This document shows, piece by piece, positions 1 through 7,638 of a stretch of 64,000 nucleotides of DNA (position 1 is its first letter; each line of letters opens with the position of its first letter). The stretch lies in assembly GCA_963829585.1 (NCBI GenBank), contig CAWHJD010000029.1, forward strand, positions 1 through 64,000, given 5' to 3'. The notes under the pieces were generated by a model that searched no databases, had not been told where the DNA came from, and saw only the letters and a list, made by a program, of their open reading frames with translations. Made by a program: the position numbers and the translations under genes. The DNA is from Sva-07 sp963829585 (GTDB lineage: Bacteria > Actinomycetota > Acidimicrobiia > Acidimicrobiales > Ilumatobacteraceae).

Positions 1-1043
1 GAAACGAGCAGCGCTACCAACGTCCCGATGAACAGACTTGGACCAAGTGCGCGCGGACCTGACGGTCGAGCGAGCCGCATTGCGCACGCAACAGTCAGGG
101 CAACCACCGCCATGAGCACGGCCGCCGGCCACCACCACGGCGCGATCAACGCTCCAGCAACCGCTGCGAACTTCACGTCGCCGAACCCGAGCGCTGATGG
201 ATCGACCAGATGAACCAGCAGGAACGGTGCCGCCCCCATAACAGATGCAGCCAAGGCAGAGTCGACCGCCCCGCCGAAGTACGCCGCCAGCGCAGCCAGG
301 ACAGCGGCGACGAGGAGGAAGCGGTTGGGGAGTCGGAACGCCCTGACGTCAACGATCGCCGCAGCGCACAGGAGGCACAACCCGGAGGCCACGGCGATCC
401 TCGTCGGCCCCGAGACGGTCGTTGCACCGACCAGCACAGCCACGACCGACATCGCACACCCGGCGACGAGCGCTGCAGAGAGGTGCTCATCCCACGGCCG
501 AGTACTTCGAACCGTAGACGGGCTCCGACGAATCATCGCGATCTGACCGGAGCGAACCTTGACCGATGGCTCATCGGTGAAACCAACCGACCGATACAGA
601 CGAGTCGCCGCCACGTTGTCCGTCTGTACCGTGAGCACCAGCGTGCGACCGTCGTCGTCGGCGAGCCGCGCGATCTCAGTCAGGAGAGTTCGGCCGAGGC
701 CCACACCGCGCTCGGAGACTGCGACATTCGCCACGACGATCGACCGTGCCCCGACTCCACCCCACCGATTCGCATCGAAGATCCGCCCTACGCACGATGC
801 GATCCCCGCCCCCACCATCGCCAAGACGACTGCGAGCAGCACCACGCGAGCGAACAGATTTCCGTCCGCGCCGGCAATCTCGACGAGTATCAAGCCAGGC
901 ACGCAGATCAGCCCGGCCAAGACGACTGCGGAAGCAAGAGCGCCTCGAGCAGTAGGAACGCTCGAGAGCGAGCAGACTGCGCCAGGCCGACCCATCATCC
1001 GCTCACACGTCGCCAGATGGAGCATCGACCGGGAGCGACTCAT
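1..1043 (-). CDS. GNAT acetyltransferase fused to A24 prepilin peptidase (partial, runs off the left edge)
   Basis: One open minus-strand frame carries two enzymes. The first ~160 residues end in a GNAT core: motif A RGVGLGRTLL near residue 112 and the LYRSVGF motif near 149. Without a stop it runs into a type IV prepilin peptidase (A24). The two catalytic aspartates of that family are visible in IVDVRAFRLPN (Asp ~232) and LGFGDVKF (Asp ~289), with hydrophobic segments between them. A24 enzymes cleave class III signal peptides of pilins at the membrane. The C-terminus lies outside the window. I chose ATG 1043; the frame stays open to about 1411, so an earlier GTG (for example 1250) is possible. 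The junction could be a real fusion, or two genes whose stop was lost by an indel. Confidence 0.72.
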   Translation of the reverse strand, partial: MSRSRSMLHLATCERMMGRPGAVCSLSSVPTARGALASAVVLAGLICVPGLILVEIAGADGNLFARVVLLAVVLAMVGAGIASCVGRIFDANRWGGVGARSIVVANVAVSERGVGLGRTLLTEIARLADDDGRTLVLTVQTDNVAATRLYRSVGFTDEPSVKVRSGQIAMIRRSPSTVRSTRPWDEHLSAALVAGCAMSVVAVLVGATTVSGPTRIAVASGLCLLCAAAIVDVRAFRLPNRFLLVAAVLAALAAYFGGAVDSALAASVMGAAPFLLVHLVDPSALGFGDVKFAAVAGALIAPWWWPAAVLMAVVALTVACAMRLARPSGPRALGPSLFIGTLVALLV

Positions 1044-1392
1044 CTCGAACGCGTCTGAATGAACGCCCGACCCGGCTAGCAATCGACGAGGGGTGAGACG
1101 GCTCGATTCCCAGAACGACCACCACGACGAGGGAGGCCATCCTGAACCCGACACCTGTCGGACTGCGTCTGTGCGCAGGACAGTCACGACGTCTCCCGCA
1201 AGACCCGAACTCGCTGCCGCCCCGACGACCCCGGACCCTGCGTAGGCCACCGGCCACGCAGCGTCACCCAAAGAAACGTACAACGAACGTACGCGTTGTG
1301 CAAGGGCTCTACGAGCAAAGTGGGTCGATGCGTCCACACCTACCGAAGGCCCCACGAACCGCTGAACCGTTACAGAAGATCCGCCCGATCCT
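1044..1392. other. Gene-poor 349-bp stretch with a palindromic operator-like site
   Basis: No convincing gene lies here, although the frame of the downstream GNAT-A24 gene remains open through most of it. A short inverted repeat, ACAACG-8 nt-CGTTGT, sits at 1280-1299 and also contains CGTAC repeats. It could be an operator or promoter element for the minus-strand gene that follows. Otherwise I see nothing. Confidence 0.3.
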
Positions 1393-1722
1393 TCAGCTCG
1401 GCGGCAGCAGCTTCACCGGACGTGCGCGCCCATCGTCATCGGTCCGCTCGATACTGATCAACGACGCCGCTTCGAGCACACGCCGATACGTCGACCACGA
1501 GCCCCGATTGATCTCGAACCTCGGCATGAAGTCCGCAGCCAATGCCTGCACCGATCCGTCGTCGTCAGCGAACTCGAAGAGTCCGACATAGATCGAGAAC
1601 GCGCGCGCCCTGACTGTCGCCGGCACCTCGCTCAGCGCTTCAACCTGCCGACGAGCTGCCACGAAGTCGATGCCGGATTGACGCATGTCGACGAGACCAC
1701 TCCCTGCCGTCGCGCCCCTCAT
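1393..1722 (-). CDS. Hypothetical protein, possible winged-helix-like
   Basis: A 109-residue protein I do not recognise. Its C-terminal half alternates predicted helices and ends in a stretch resembling the wing of a small winged-helix domain (WSTYRRVLEAASLISIERT followed by DDDGRARPV). That would suit a DNA-binding regulator, but this is inference. No clear ribosome binding site precedes ATG 1722. ATG 1686 (residue 13) has a GGGAG stretch about 13 nt upstream and is a reasonable alternative start. It lies between the GNAT-A24 gene and other small genes of the accessory region. Confidence 0.5.
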   Translation of the reverse strand: MRGATAGSGLVDMRQSGIDFVAARRQVEALSEVPATVRARAFSIYVGLFEFADDDGSVQALAADFMPRFEINRGSWSTYRRVLEAASLISIERTDDDGRARPVKLLPPS

Positions 1723-1739
1723 TGGCTAGAAAACTTAGC

Positions 1740-2024
1740 TGAGCATCGACGGGCCGCTCACGATTTTCGGTCGCGAGCGTAAGCGTCTGGTTGGCATCCG
1801 ATGAACAACAAGCAGTTATGCCATGGGGGATGGCTTCGTGCAGGTTGCAGAGGGCGACCTGCACGGGTGTGTGCCCTCCCAACACCCCCGACGGACGACC
1901 CGCCGGACCCGACCGCCGACGAGACACGACCCGGCCCGGCAGGCCGCCCCGGATGACGCCCGGACCTCACACCACCCGCCTTCACAAGGCCCGCCTCTGC
2001 ACCGGCGCCACCCGAGGAACCGAC
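1740..2024. other. No recognisable gene
   Basis: About 285 bp. The middle is strongly C-rich on the plus strand (about 1880-1990), and short frames are open by composition alone. None resembles a protein I know. It may be degraded sequence of the accessory region. Confidence 0.3.
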
Positions 2025-2469
2025 TCATACCGCGGCCTGAGCACCCGAAACTGCCCGCACCGCACGCGGCGCTTCCGACTGCTCGACCAGGCGCTCATGC
2101 GCCGCCCGACCAGCCTCGCTCAGGCGAAACAGCCGCGCCCCCCGGACCGACGGCGCGAAGCCCGACACCCCGACGATCAACTGCTCTCGGGCGAAGTACA
2201 GGACCTCGAACCGGTTCAATCGCCAGCGCCTTCACGGCGATGCTCGGCTGTATACCGAGACTGGTGGCGAGATCACCGAGGTCGACGTCGACACCTCCTG
2301 GTCGCTCCTCGAGTGTTCGCCCCAGGCGACGAGCGAGCAGCGTCGCCGTCGGACCGAGATACTCCGACCAAACCTGCTCGACGTACGGATCGCTCAGCAT
2401 CCACCGGTCGTTGGCCTGCGCTGAGAGCGGCACTACGTGCAGGGTTAGATGTTCCGAGTCGTTGTCCAT
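2025..2469 (-). CDS. Conserved hypothetical protein, frameshifted
   Basis: Two adjacent minus-strand frames read as one protein of about 147 residues. From ATG 2469 the first frame gives a sensible sequence including EYLGPTATLLARRLGR and DLGDLATSLGIQPS. Near 2220 that frame loses sense, and the next frame continues with LNRFEVLYFAREQLIVG and the rest to a stop at 2025. The layout (conserved N-terminal helices, then a small winged-helix-like part ending in a RLSEAGRAAHE stretch) recalls an actinobacterial family I have seen beside mobile or restriction genes, but I cannot name it. The break is a single-base insertion or a two-base deletion. It may be a sequencing error or a true pseudogene. 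Confidence 0.5.
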
Positions 2470-2521
2470 AGACCCGTAAAGGCGCACTTCGGTTCCGGAC
2501 GCGTACAGAAACCCAGCAGGA

Positions 2522-2674
2522 CTACCCACCGTCGTCCGCCAGCATCAAAGCCAGGACGTCATCAGGTGACCGGGCGTGTCGAGTTCGATGGTTGTAGGAC
2601 CGGCAGCGCCCGCAGCAGCTGTCCGTCCCGGTGTAGACACCCTGGCGGTCGATGCCAGTCGCTACGGTCAACAC
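2522..2674 (-). CDS. Possible small cysteine-rich protein (51 codons)
   Basis: A short frame from GTG 2674 to a TAG at 2522 has GC-rich third positions and a C-C-x2-C motif (DSCCGRCRSYNH). It lies 52 nt upstream of the frameshifted hypothetical gene on the same strand and is divergent from the restriction gene at 2713. In-frame sequence before the GTG adds another Cys and His (KCGH), so the true start may be further upstream. I do not recognise it. It could equally be non-coding. Confidence 0.25.
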   Translation of the reverse strand: MLTVATGIDRQGVYTGTDSCCGRCRSYNHRTRHARSPDDVLALMLADDGG

Positions 2675-2688
2675 CGTATGGCCGCACT

Positions 2689-2694
2689 TAGAAT
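2689..2694 (+). promoter_or_regulatory. Candidate -10 element of the restriction operon
   Basis: TAGAAT lies 19 nt before the GTG at 2713 and matches the actinobacterial TANNNT pattern. The -35 region is weak. A short or leaderless transcript would be expected. Confidence 0.3.
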
Positions 2695-2712
2695 CACCAA
2701 CGGCGGTGACGC

Positions 2713-5046
2713 GTGACGACCTTCCGGCAGCTGCTTGAGTTCTTCGAGCAATCAGCCAAGACGCAAGCCGCGAAGGGAAAGCGATTCGAGGACTTCTGCG
2801 AGGCGTTCCTGCGGATCGACCCGCTGTGGTCCGAACGCTTCGACGCGGTGTGGGCCTGGCAGGACTGGCCGAATCGACCCGTAGGGCTTCCCGATACCGG
2901 CGTTGATCTCGTCGCCCGTGAACGAGGCACCGGTGACCTCGTTGCGATTCAGTGCAAGTTCTATTCGCCGTCGGCGGTGCTGCGCTGGGAGCACGTGTCG
3001 ACGTTCGTCGCGATGCTGTCGCAGGACGTGTTCGCATCCGGGATGTTGATCTCGACCGCAGGCGCGGAGTCGTCAAACCTCGGCAAAAACCTGACTGCTA
3101 CGTCCAAGGACGTCACCTGGTTTCGCGTTGAGAACTTCGAGGAGTCTCTCGTCGACTGGAACCAGTTCCGGCCTGATGCGCCGACGCAGCTGAGCCTCGC
3201 TGACCGCAAGACGCTGCGCCCCCATCAACAGCTCGCGATCGCCGAGGTGATCGCCGGCTTCGACGCTGGCGCGGACCGCGGCCAGATGATCATGGCGTGC
3301 GGCACCGGCAAGACGTTCACGTCGCTGCGCCTCGCCGAGCAGGTCGTCGGCGCCGGCGGGTCGGTTCTGTTCCTCGTGCCGTCGATCAACCTGTTGTCGC
3401 AGACCGTCGTCGAATGGGCGAACGACGCACAGGTCCCGCTCGCAACCTTCGCTGTCTGTTCGGATCGTCATGCCGGCAAGCGCAGCAAGAACGACGAGGA
3501 CATGTCGGCCAACGACCTCCAAGTCTCCGCATCGACGAACGTCGAGTCGCTGATGAAGGAATGGCTCGCACGAGCAACGCCCTCACGCATGGGCGTCGTG
3601 TTCTCGACGTATCAGTCGATCGACGTCATCACCGACGCCCAGGCGGCCGGGCTGGGCCGGTTTGATCTCATCGTGTGCGACGAAGCCCACCGCACCACCG
3701 GCGGTACCGGACCAACCGCCGAGCAGTCCACATTCGTGAAGGTGCACGACGACGCAATCGTCGCTGGCGCCAAGCGGCTCTACATGACCGCCACCCCACG
3801 CATCTACGGCGACCAGACCAAGGCCAAAGCGAAGCAACACGAAGTTGTCCTGTCGTCGATGGACGACGAAGCCACATTCGGGCCGGTCTTCCACGAGTTG
3901 CCGTTCGGCAAAGCGGTCGCCGACCAACTGCTCACCGACTACAAGGTGCTCGTTCTGGCCGTTAACGAAGACGCTGTGTCCGACGCTTTCCAACGCCAGT
4001 TCACCGAAGAAGGCGGCGGCGAACTGCCGCTCAACGACGTCGCCCGCATGGTCGGCTGCTGGCATGGACTCTCCAAACGAGGCCCGCAGTTCCGTGACGC
4101 TGGCGACGAACAACCGATGCGTCGAGCCGTTGCATTCTCCTCGACGATCAAACAGTCGAAGCGATTCACCGACGCACTCCCCAACGTGATCGCCGCCGCA
4201 CTCGAAGAACGCAAGGATCGCAACGCCGTACGCGTCGAGGCCCAGCACGTCGACGGCACGACGAACGTCAAGATCCGACAGGAGGCGATCGCATGGCTCG
4301 AAGAGTCACCGGGCCAACGCGTCTGCCGCGTCCTGTCGAACGCCAAGTGCCTCACAGAAGGTGTCGATGTGCCCGCGCTCGACGCGGTCGTGTTCTTGAA
4401 TCCGCGCAAGAGCGTCGTCGACGTCGTCCAGGCAGTCGGGCGGGTGATGCGCAAGCTGGAGGGTAAGGAGTTCGGCTACGTCATCTTGCCGATCGGCATC
4501 CCCGGCTCGATGTCACCCGAGGAAGCGCTACGCGACAACGAACGCTACGCAGTCGTGTGGGAGGTGCTACAGGCCCTCCGTTCGCACGACGAACGACTAC
4601 GCGCCGAGATCAACAAGATCGACATCAACAAGACCTCGTCCAAGGTCAGCGTGATCGGGATCGGCCTCGCCGGCGGCGACGAGACCGACGGCCCCGGAGT
4701 CACCACAACCGCCGACGGCGCAGCCGGCCAGATGTCGCTCGACCTCCCCGACCTCGCCGAGTGGCGCGACGCCCTCTACGCCCGCATCGTCGACAAGGTC
4801 GGTGATCGCCAATACATGGAGCACTGGGCCAAAGACATCGCCGACATCGCCTCCGCCCAAGAGACCCGAATCCGGTCGCTGCTGGAACACCCCGAACAGA
4901 ACCCGTCAGCAGTCGAACGATTCCAGGTCTTCCACACTGCGTTGAAGGACAACCTCAACGACGGCGTCAGCGCCGACGACGCGATCGTCGATGCTGTCAC
5001 AGCACCTCATCACCCGCCCCGTGTTCGAGGCACTGTTCGGCGGTGA
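2713..5046 (+). CDS. Type ISP restriction-modification enzyme, N-terminal part: Mrr-like nuclease and SF2 helicase/translocase
   Basis: Residues ~20-85 form a PD-(D/E)xK nuclease of Mrr type (GVDLVA with Asp 65, then QCK at 80-82). An SF2 translocase follows: Walker A ACGTGKT ~195, DEAH at 323, YMTATPR ~357 and VGRVMRK ~575. This is the order seen in single-chain Type ISP enzymes such as LlaGI/LlaBIII, which translocate on DNA and cut when two enzymes meet head to head. In those enzymes the methyltransferase and target-recognition domain follow on the same chain. Here they are in the +1 frame from 4991. Sense is lost after ~residue 759, and the last ~18 residues are out of frame with family sequence. 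The GTG start was chosen because MTTFRQLLEFF begins the conserved N-terminus. Confidence 0.85.
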   Translation: MTTFRQLLEFFEQSAKTQAAKGKRFEDFCEAFLRIDPLWSERFDAVWAWQDWPNRPVGLPDTGVDLVARERGTGDLVAIQCKFYSPSAVLRWEHVSTFVAMLSQDVFASGMLISTAGAESSNLGKNLTATSKDVTWFRVENFEESLVDWNQFRPDAPTQLSLADRKTLRPHQQLAIAEVIAGFDAGADRGQMIMACGTGKTFTSLRLAEQVVGAGGSVLFLVPSINLLSQTVVEWANDAQVPLATFAVCSDRHAGKRSKNDEDMSANDLQVSASTNVESLMKEWLARATPSRMGVVFSTYQSIDVITDAQAAGLGRFDLIVCDEAHRTTGGTGPTAEQSTFVKVHDDAIVAGAKRLYMTATPRIYGDQTKAKAKQHEVVLSSMDDEATFGPVFHELPFGKAVADQLLTDYKVLVLAVNEDAVSDAFQRQFTEEGGGELPLNDVARMVGCWHGLSKRGPQFRDAGDEQPMRRAVAFSSTIKQSKRFTDALPNVIAAALEERKDRNAVRVEAQHVDGTTNVKIRQEAIAWLEESPGQRVCRVLSNAKCLTEGVDVPALDAVVFLNPRKSVVDVVQAVGRVMRKLEGKEFGYVILPIGIPGSMSPEEALRDNERYAVVWEVLQALRSHDERLRAEINKIDINKTSSKVSVIGIGLAGGDETDGPGVTTTADGAAGQMSLDLPDLAEWRDALYARIVDKVGDRQYMEHWAKDIADIASAQETRIRSLLEHPEQNPSAVERFQVFHTALKDNLNDGVSADDAIVDAVTAPHHPPRVRGTVRR

Positions 5047-7624
5047 CGACTTCACCAAGGCGAACCCGGTCAGCCAGGTCATGCAGGCAATGGTCGACAC
5101 CCTCGACGAAGCGAACATCGACGCCGAGACCGCAACACTCGACGGCTTCTACGAACACATCCGCATGCTCGTCGGCGGCATCGACTCAGCCGAGGGACGC
5201 CAAAAGGTCATCGCCGAGCTGTACGAGAAGTTCTTCAAGAAGGTCGTGCCCAAGACCGCCTCCTCACTCGGAATCGTCTACACACCCGTCGAGATCGTCG
5301 ACTTCATCAACCGAGCCGTCAACGACCTGCTCGACGAGCACTTCGACGGTGCGTCGCTCTCTGACGAAGGCGTCCACGTACTCGACCCGTTCACCGGGAC
5401 GGGCACCTTCATCGCCCGCATGATCCAATCCGGACTGATCACTCCGGACGACCTCGCACGCAAGTTCCACCAGGAGCTGCACGCAAACGAGATCATGCTG
5501 CTCGCCTACTACATCGCCGCGATCAACATCGAGACCGCATTCCGCGGCGCAATGGAGGACGCCGGGATGCCGCTTGACATCTACGAGTCGTTCCCGGGGA
5601 TCGTGCTGACCGACACGTTCCAGATGACCGAAGCCGACGACTCGATGGACACCGTCTTCTTCCCTCGAAACAACGCCAGAGCCGACCGCCAGAAGAGCCT
5701 CGACATCCGCGTCATCATCGGCAACCCGCCCTACTCGGTTGGCCAATCCAGCCAGAACGACGACAACGCCAACCTGCGGTACCCGACCCTTGATGCCAGC
5801 ATCGAGCGCACATACGCAAGGCGCTCGACAGCCACGCTAAAGAACTCGTTGTACGACAGCTACGTACGGGCGATCCGCTGGGCCTCGAACCGGGTCACGA
5901 CATCGGCAGGCGGCGGCGTGGTCGGCTTCGTCACCAACGGGGGCTGGATCGACGGCAACACCGCCGACGGCATTCGCCACACCGTCGCCGAAGAGTTTCA
6001 CTACGTGTACATCTTCAACCTCAGGGGCAACCAACGAACGAGCGGCGAGCAGAGTCGTAAGGAAGGCGGAAAGGTGTTCGGCTCGGGTAGCCGCAACACT
6101 GTCGCCATAACCCTGCTGGTCCGAAAGCCCGGCCCAGCACCGAAAGGCGGGGCACGTATCCTTTACCGAGACATAGGCGACTACTTGAGCCGTGAGGAGA
6201 AGCTGGAAATCGTCGATCGCTCGACCATGGTCGCGAATCCTTGGAAGCAGATCCATCCGAACGCTCATGCCGACTGGGTCAACCTGCGGGGCGATTCCTA
6301 TGACGACCTGGTCCCGCTTGACGCCGGTCCAGATGCGATCTTCGGTCTTGTCTCAAACGGCCTGAAGTCGAATCGGGATGCTTGGGTATATGACTCGAGC
6401 CGTGTCGACCTTCGGCGCCGAGCAGAACAGATGGAGCAGACGTTTCGCACTCAGACGGATCGGTTTCAGGCAAGCGGTGGAGGGTCTGCCGACGATGCGA
6501 GTCGCTTCGTTGATCATGATCCAACGAAGTATTCGTGGTCGGCGAACGACTACGCCCGCGTGGCGCGTGGAGAAACCTTCGAGGTCTCGGACCAATCGCT
6601 TCGGCAAAGTCTGTATCGGCCGTTCTTTCGACAGAACCTGTTTCTTGACAACGCCGTCGTCGCGCGACCCGGCGCCGTGGCTCAACTGCTACCCCAGGGC
6701 ACGGCCGAAAACCAGCTAATCGGGCTCGTGGCGAGCGGCTCGCGTTCGCCGTTCGGGGTGCTCGCCACCCGATCGATTCCAGCACTTCACCTCATCAACT
6801 CCGACGCCACCGATTTCCTGGGGCGGTGGCGATACCTGGTTTCCTCGATCGACGTGAGTTTGCTCGAAGGCACCAATCAACACGGTGGCTCAGTTCGAGT
6901 CTCCAACCTAAATCCCGTTGCCGTCGCCAAGTTCCGAGATGTGCTCGGCTCCCACATCACCGACGATGACGTGTTCCACTACGTGTACGGAGTGCTGCAC
7001 TCACCGGAGTTCCGGTCGGAGTTCGAGGTGAACCTGAAGAAGGAGGCGCCGCGAGTCCCAATGGTGGCCGATCGAGCAGCGTTTGATGCGTTCGTGACCG
7101 CCGGCGCCGAGTTGATGCAGATGCACATCGGCTACGACGACCCCAACGTCGTCAAACCGTATGCGCTTGTCGAGGAGTGGGCGGACAGCATTGGTCCCGA
7201 CGATCCCCGGTTCGAACCGGCCCGGCTCCTCGTCGGGTCGAAGAAGATGCGGTACCCGAAGGTCACCGATGCCGATCCCGACTCGGAGACGTACGGCAAG
7301 AAGATCGCCGACAAGACCCGGCTCATCTACAACGACTACCTAACCATCTCGGGCATCCCCGAACGTGCTCACGGCTACGTGCTCGGCACCCGCTCCGCAG
7401 TTGATTGGATTATCGACCGGTGGTACGTCAAGATCGACAAGGCATCGGGCATTGTGAACGACGTCAACGAGTGGGGACACGAGCAAGGCAACCCGCGCTA
7501 CATCGTGGACCTGATCAAGCAGGTTGTCACGGTGTCGCTCCGAACGGTCGAGATCGTGGATTCGCTCCCGAGGCTCCGCTTCGATGAGAACGGCACTCAC
7601 GTCGTGTCCGATCAGGGCAAGTAG
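4991..7624 (+). CDS. Type ISP restriction-modification enzyme, C-terminal part: N6-adenine methyltransferase and target recognition
   Basis: It begins MLSQHLITRPVFEALF, a segment internal to full-length Type ISP proteins, and overlaps the upstream frame by 56 nt. The AdoMet motif DPFTGTGTF is at 132-140 and the catalytic NPPY at 245-248, giving a gamma-class N6-adenine methyltransferase. The remaining ~500 residues are the variable target-recognition region. There is no Shine-Dalgarno before ATG 4991. The junction reads DDAIV then MLSQH in the +1 frame, as one protein would. I think the two frames are one gene broken by an indel, but translational coupling or a programmed frameshift cannot be excluded from sequence alone. 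Together the parts total ~1,640 residues, the normal size for the family. Confidence 0.85.
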   Translation: MLSQHLITRPVFEALFGGDDFTKANPVSQVMQAMVDTLDEANIDAETATLDGFYEHIRMLVGGIDSAEGRQKVIAELYEKFFKKVVPKTASSLGIVYTPVEIVDFINRAVNDLLDEHFDGASLSDEGVHVLDPFTGTGTFIARMIQSGLITPDDLARKFHQELHANEIMLLAYYIAAINIETAFRGAMEDAGMPLDIYESFPGIVLTDTFQMTEADDSMDTVFFPRNNARADRQKSLDIRVIIGNPPYSVGQSSQNDDNANLRYPTLDASIERTYARRSTATLKNSLYDSYVRAIRWASNRVTTSAGGGVVGFVTNGGWIDGNTADGIRHTVAEEFHYVYIFNLRGNQRTSGEQSRKEGGKVFGSGSRNTVAITLLVRKPGPAPKGGARILYRDIGDYLSREEKLEIVDRSTMVANPWKQIHPNAHADWVNLRGDSYDDLVPLDAGPDAIFGLVSNGLKSNRDAWVYDSSRVDLRRRAEQMEQTFRTQTDRFQASGGGSADDASRFVDHDPTKYSWSANDYARVARGETFEVSDQSLRQSLYRPFFRQNLFLDNAVVARPGAVAQLLPQGTAENQLIGLVASGSRSPFGVLATRSIPALHLINSDATDFLGRWRYLVSSIDVSLLEGTNQHGGSVRVSNLNPVAVAKFRDVLGSHITDDDVFHYVYGVLHSPEFRSEFEVNLKKEAPRVPMVADRAAFDAFVTAGAELMQMHIGYDDPNVVKPYALVEEWADSIGPDDPRFEPARLLVGSKKMRYPKVTDADPDSETYGKKIADKTRLIYNDYLTISGIPERAHGYVLGTRSAVDWIIDRWYVKIDKASGIVNDVNEWGHEQGNPRYIVDLIKQVVTVSLRTVEIVDSLPRLRFDENGTHVVSDQGK

Positions 7625-7638
7625 ATCGTGGAGTCGTG

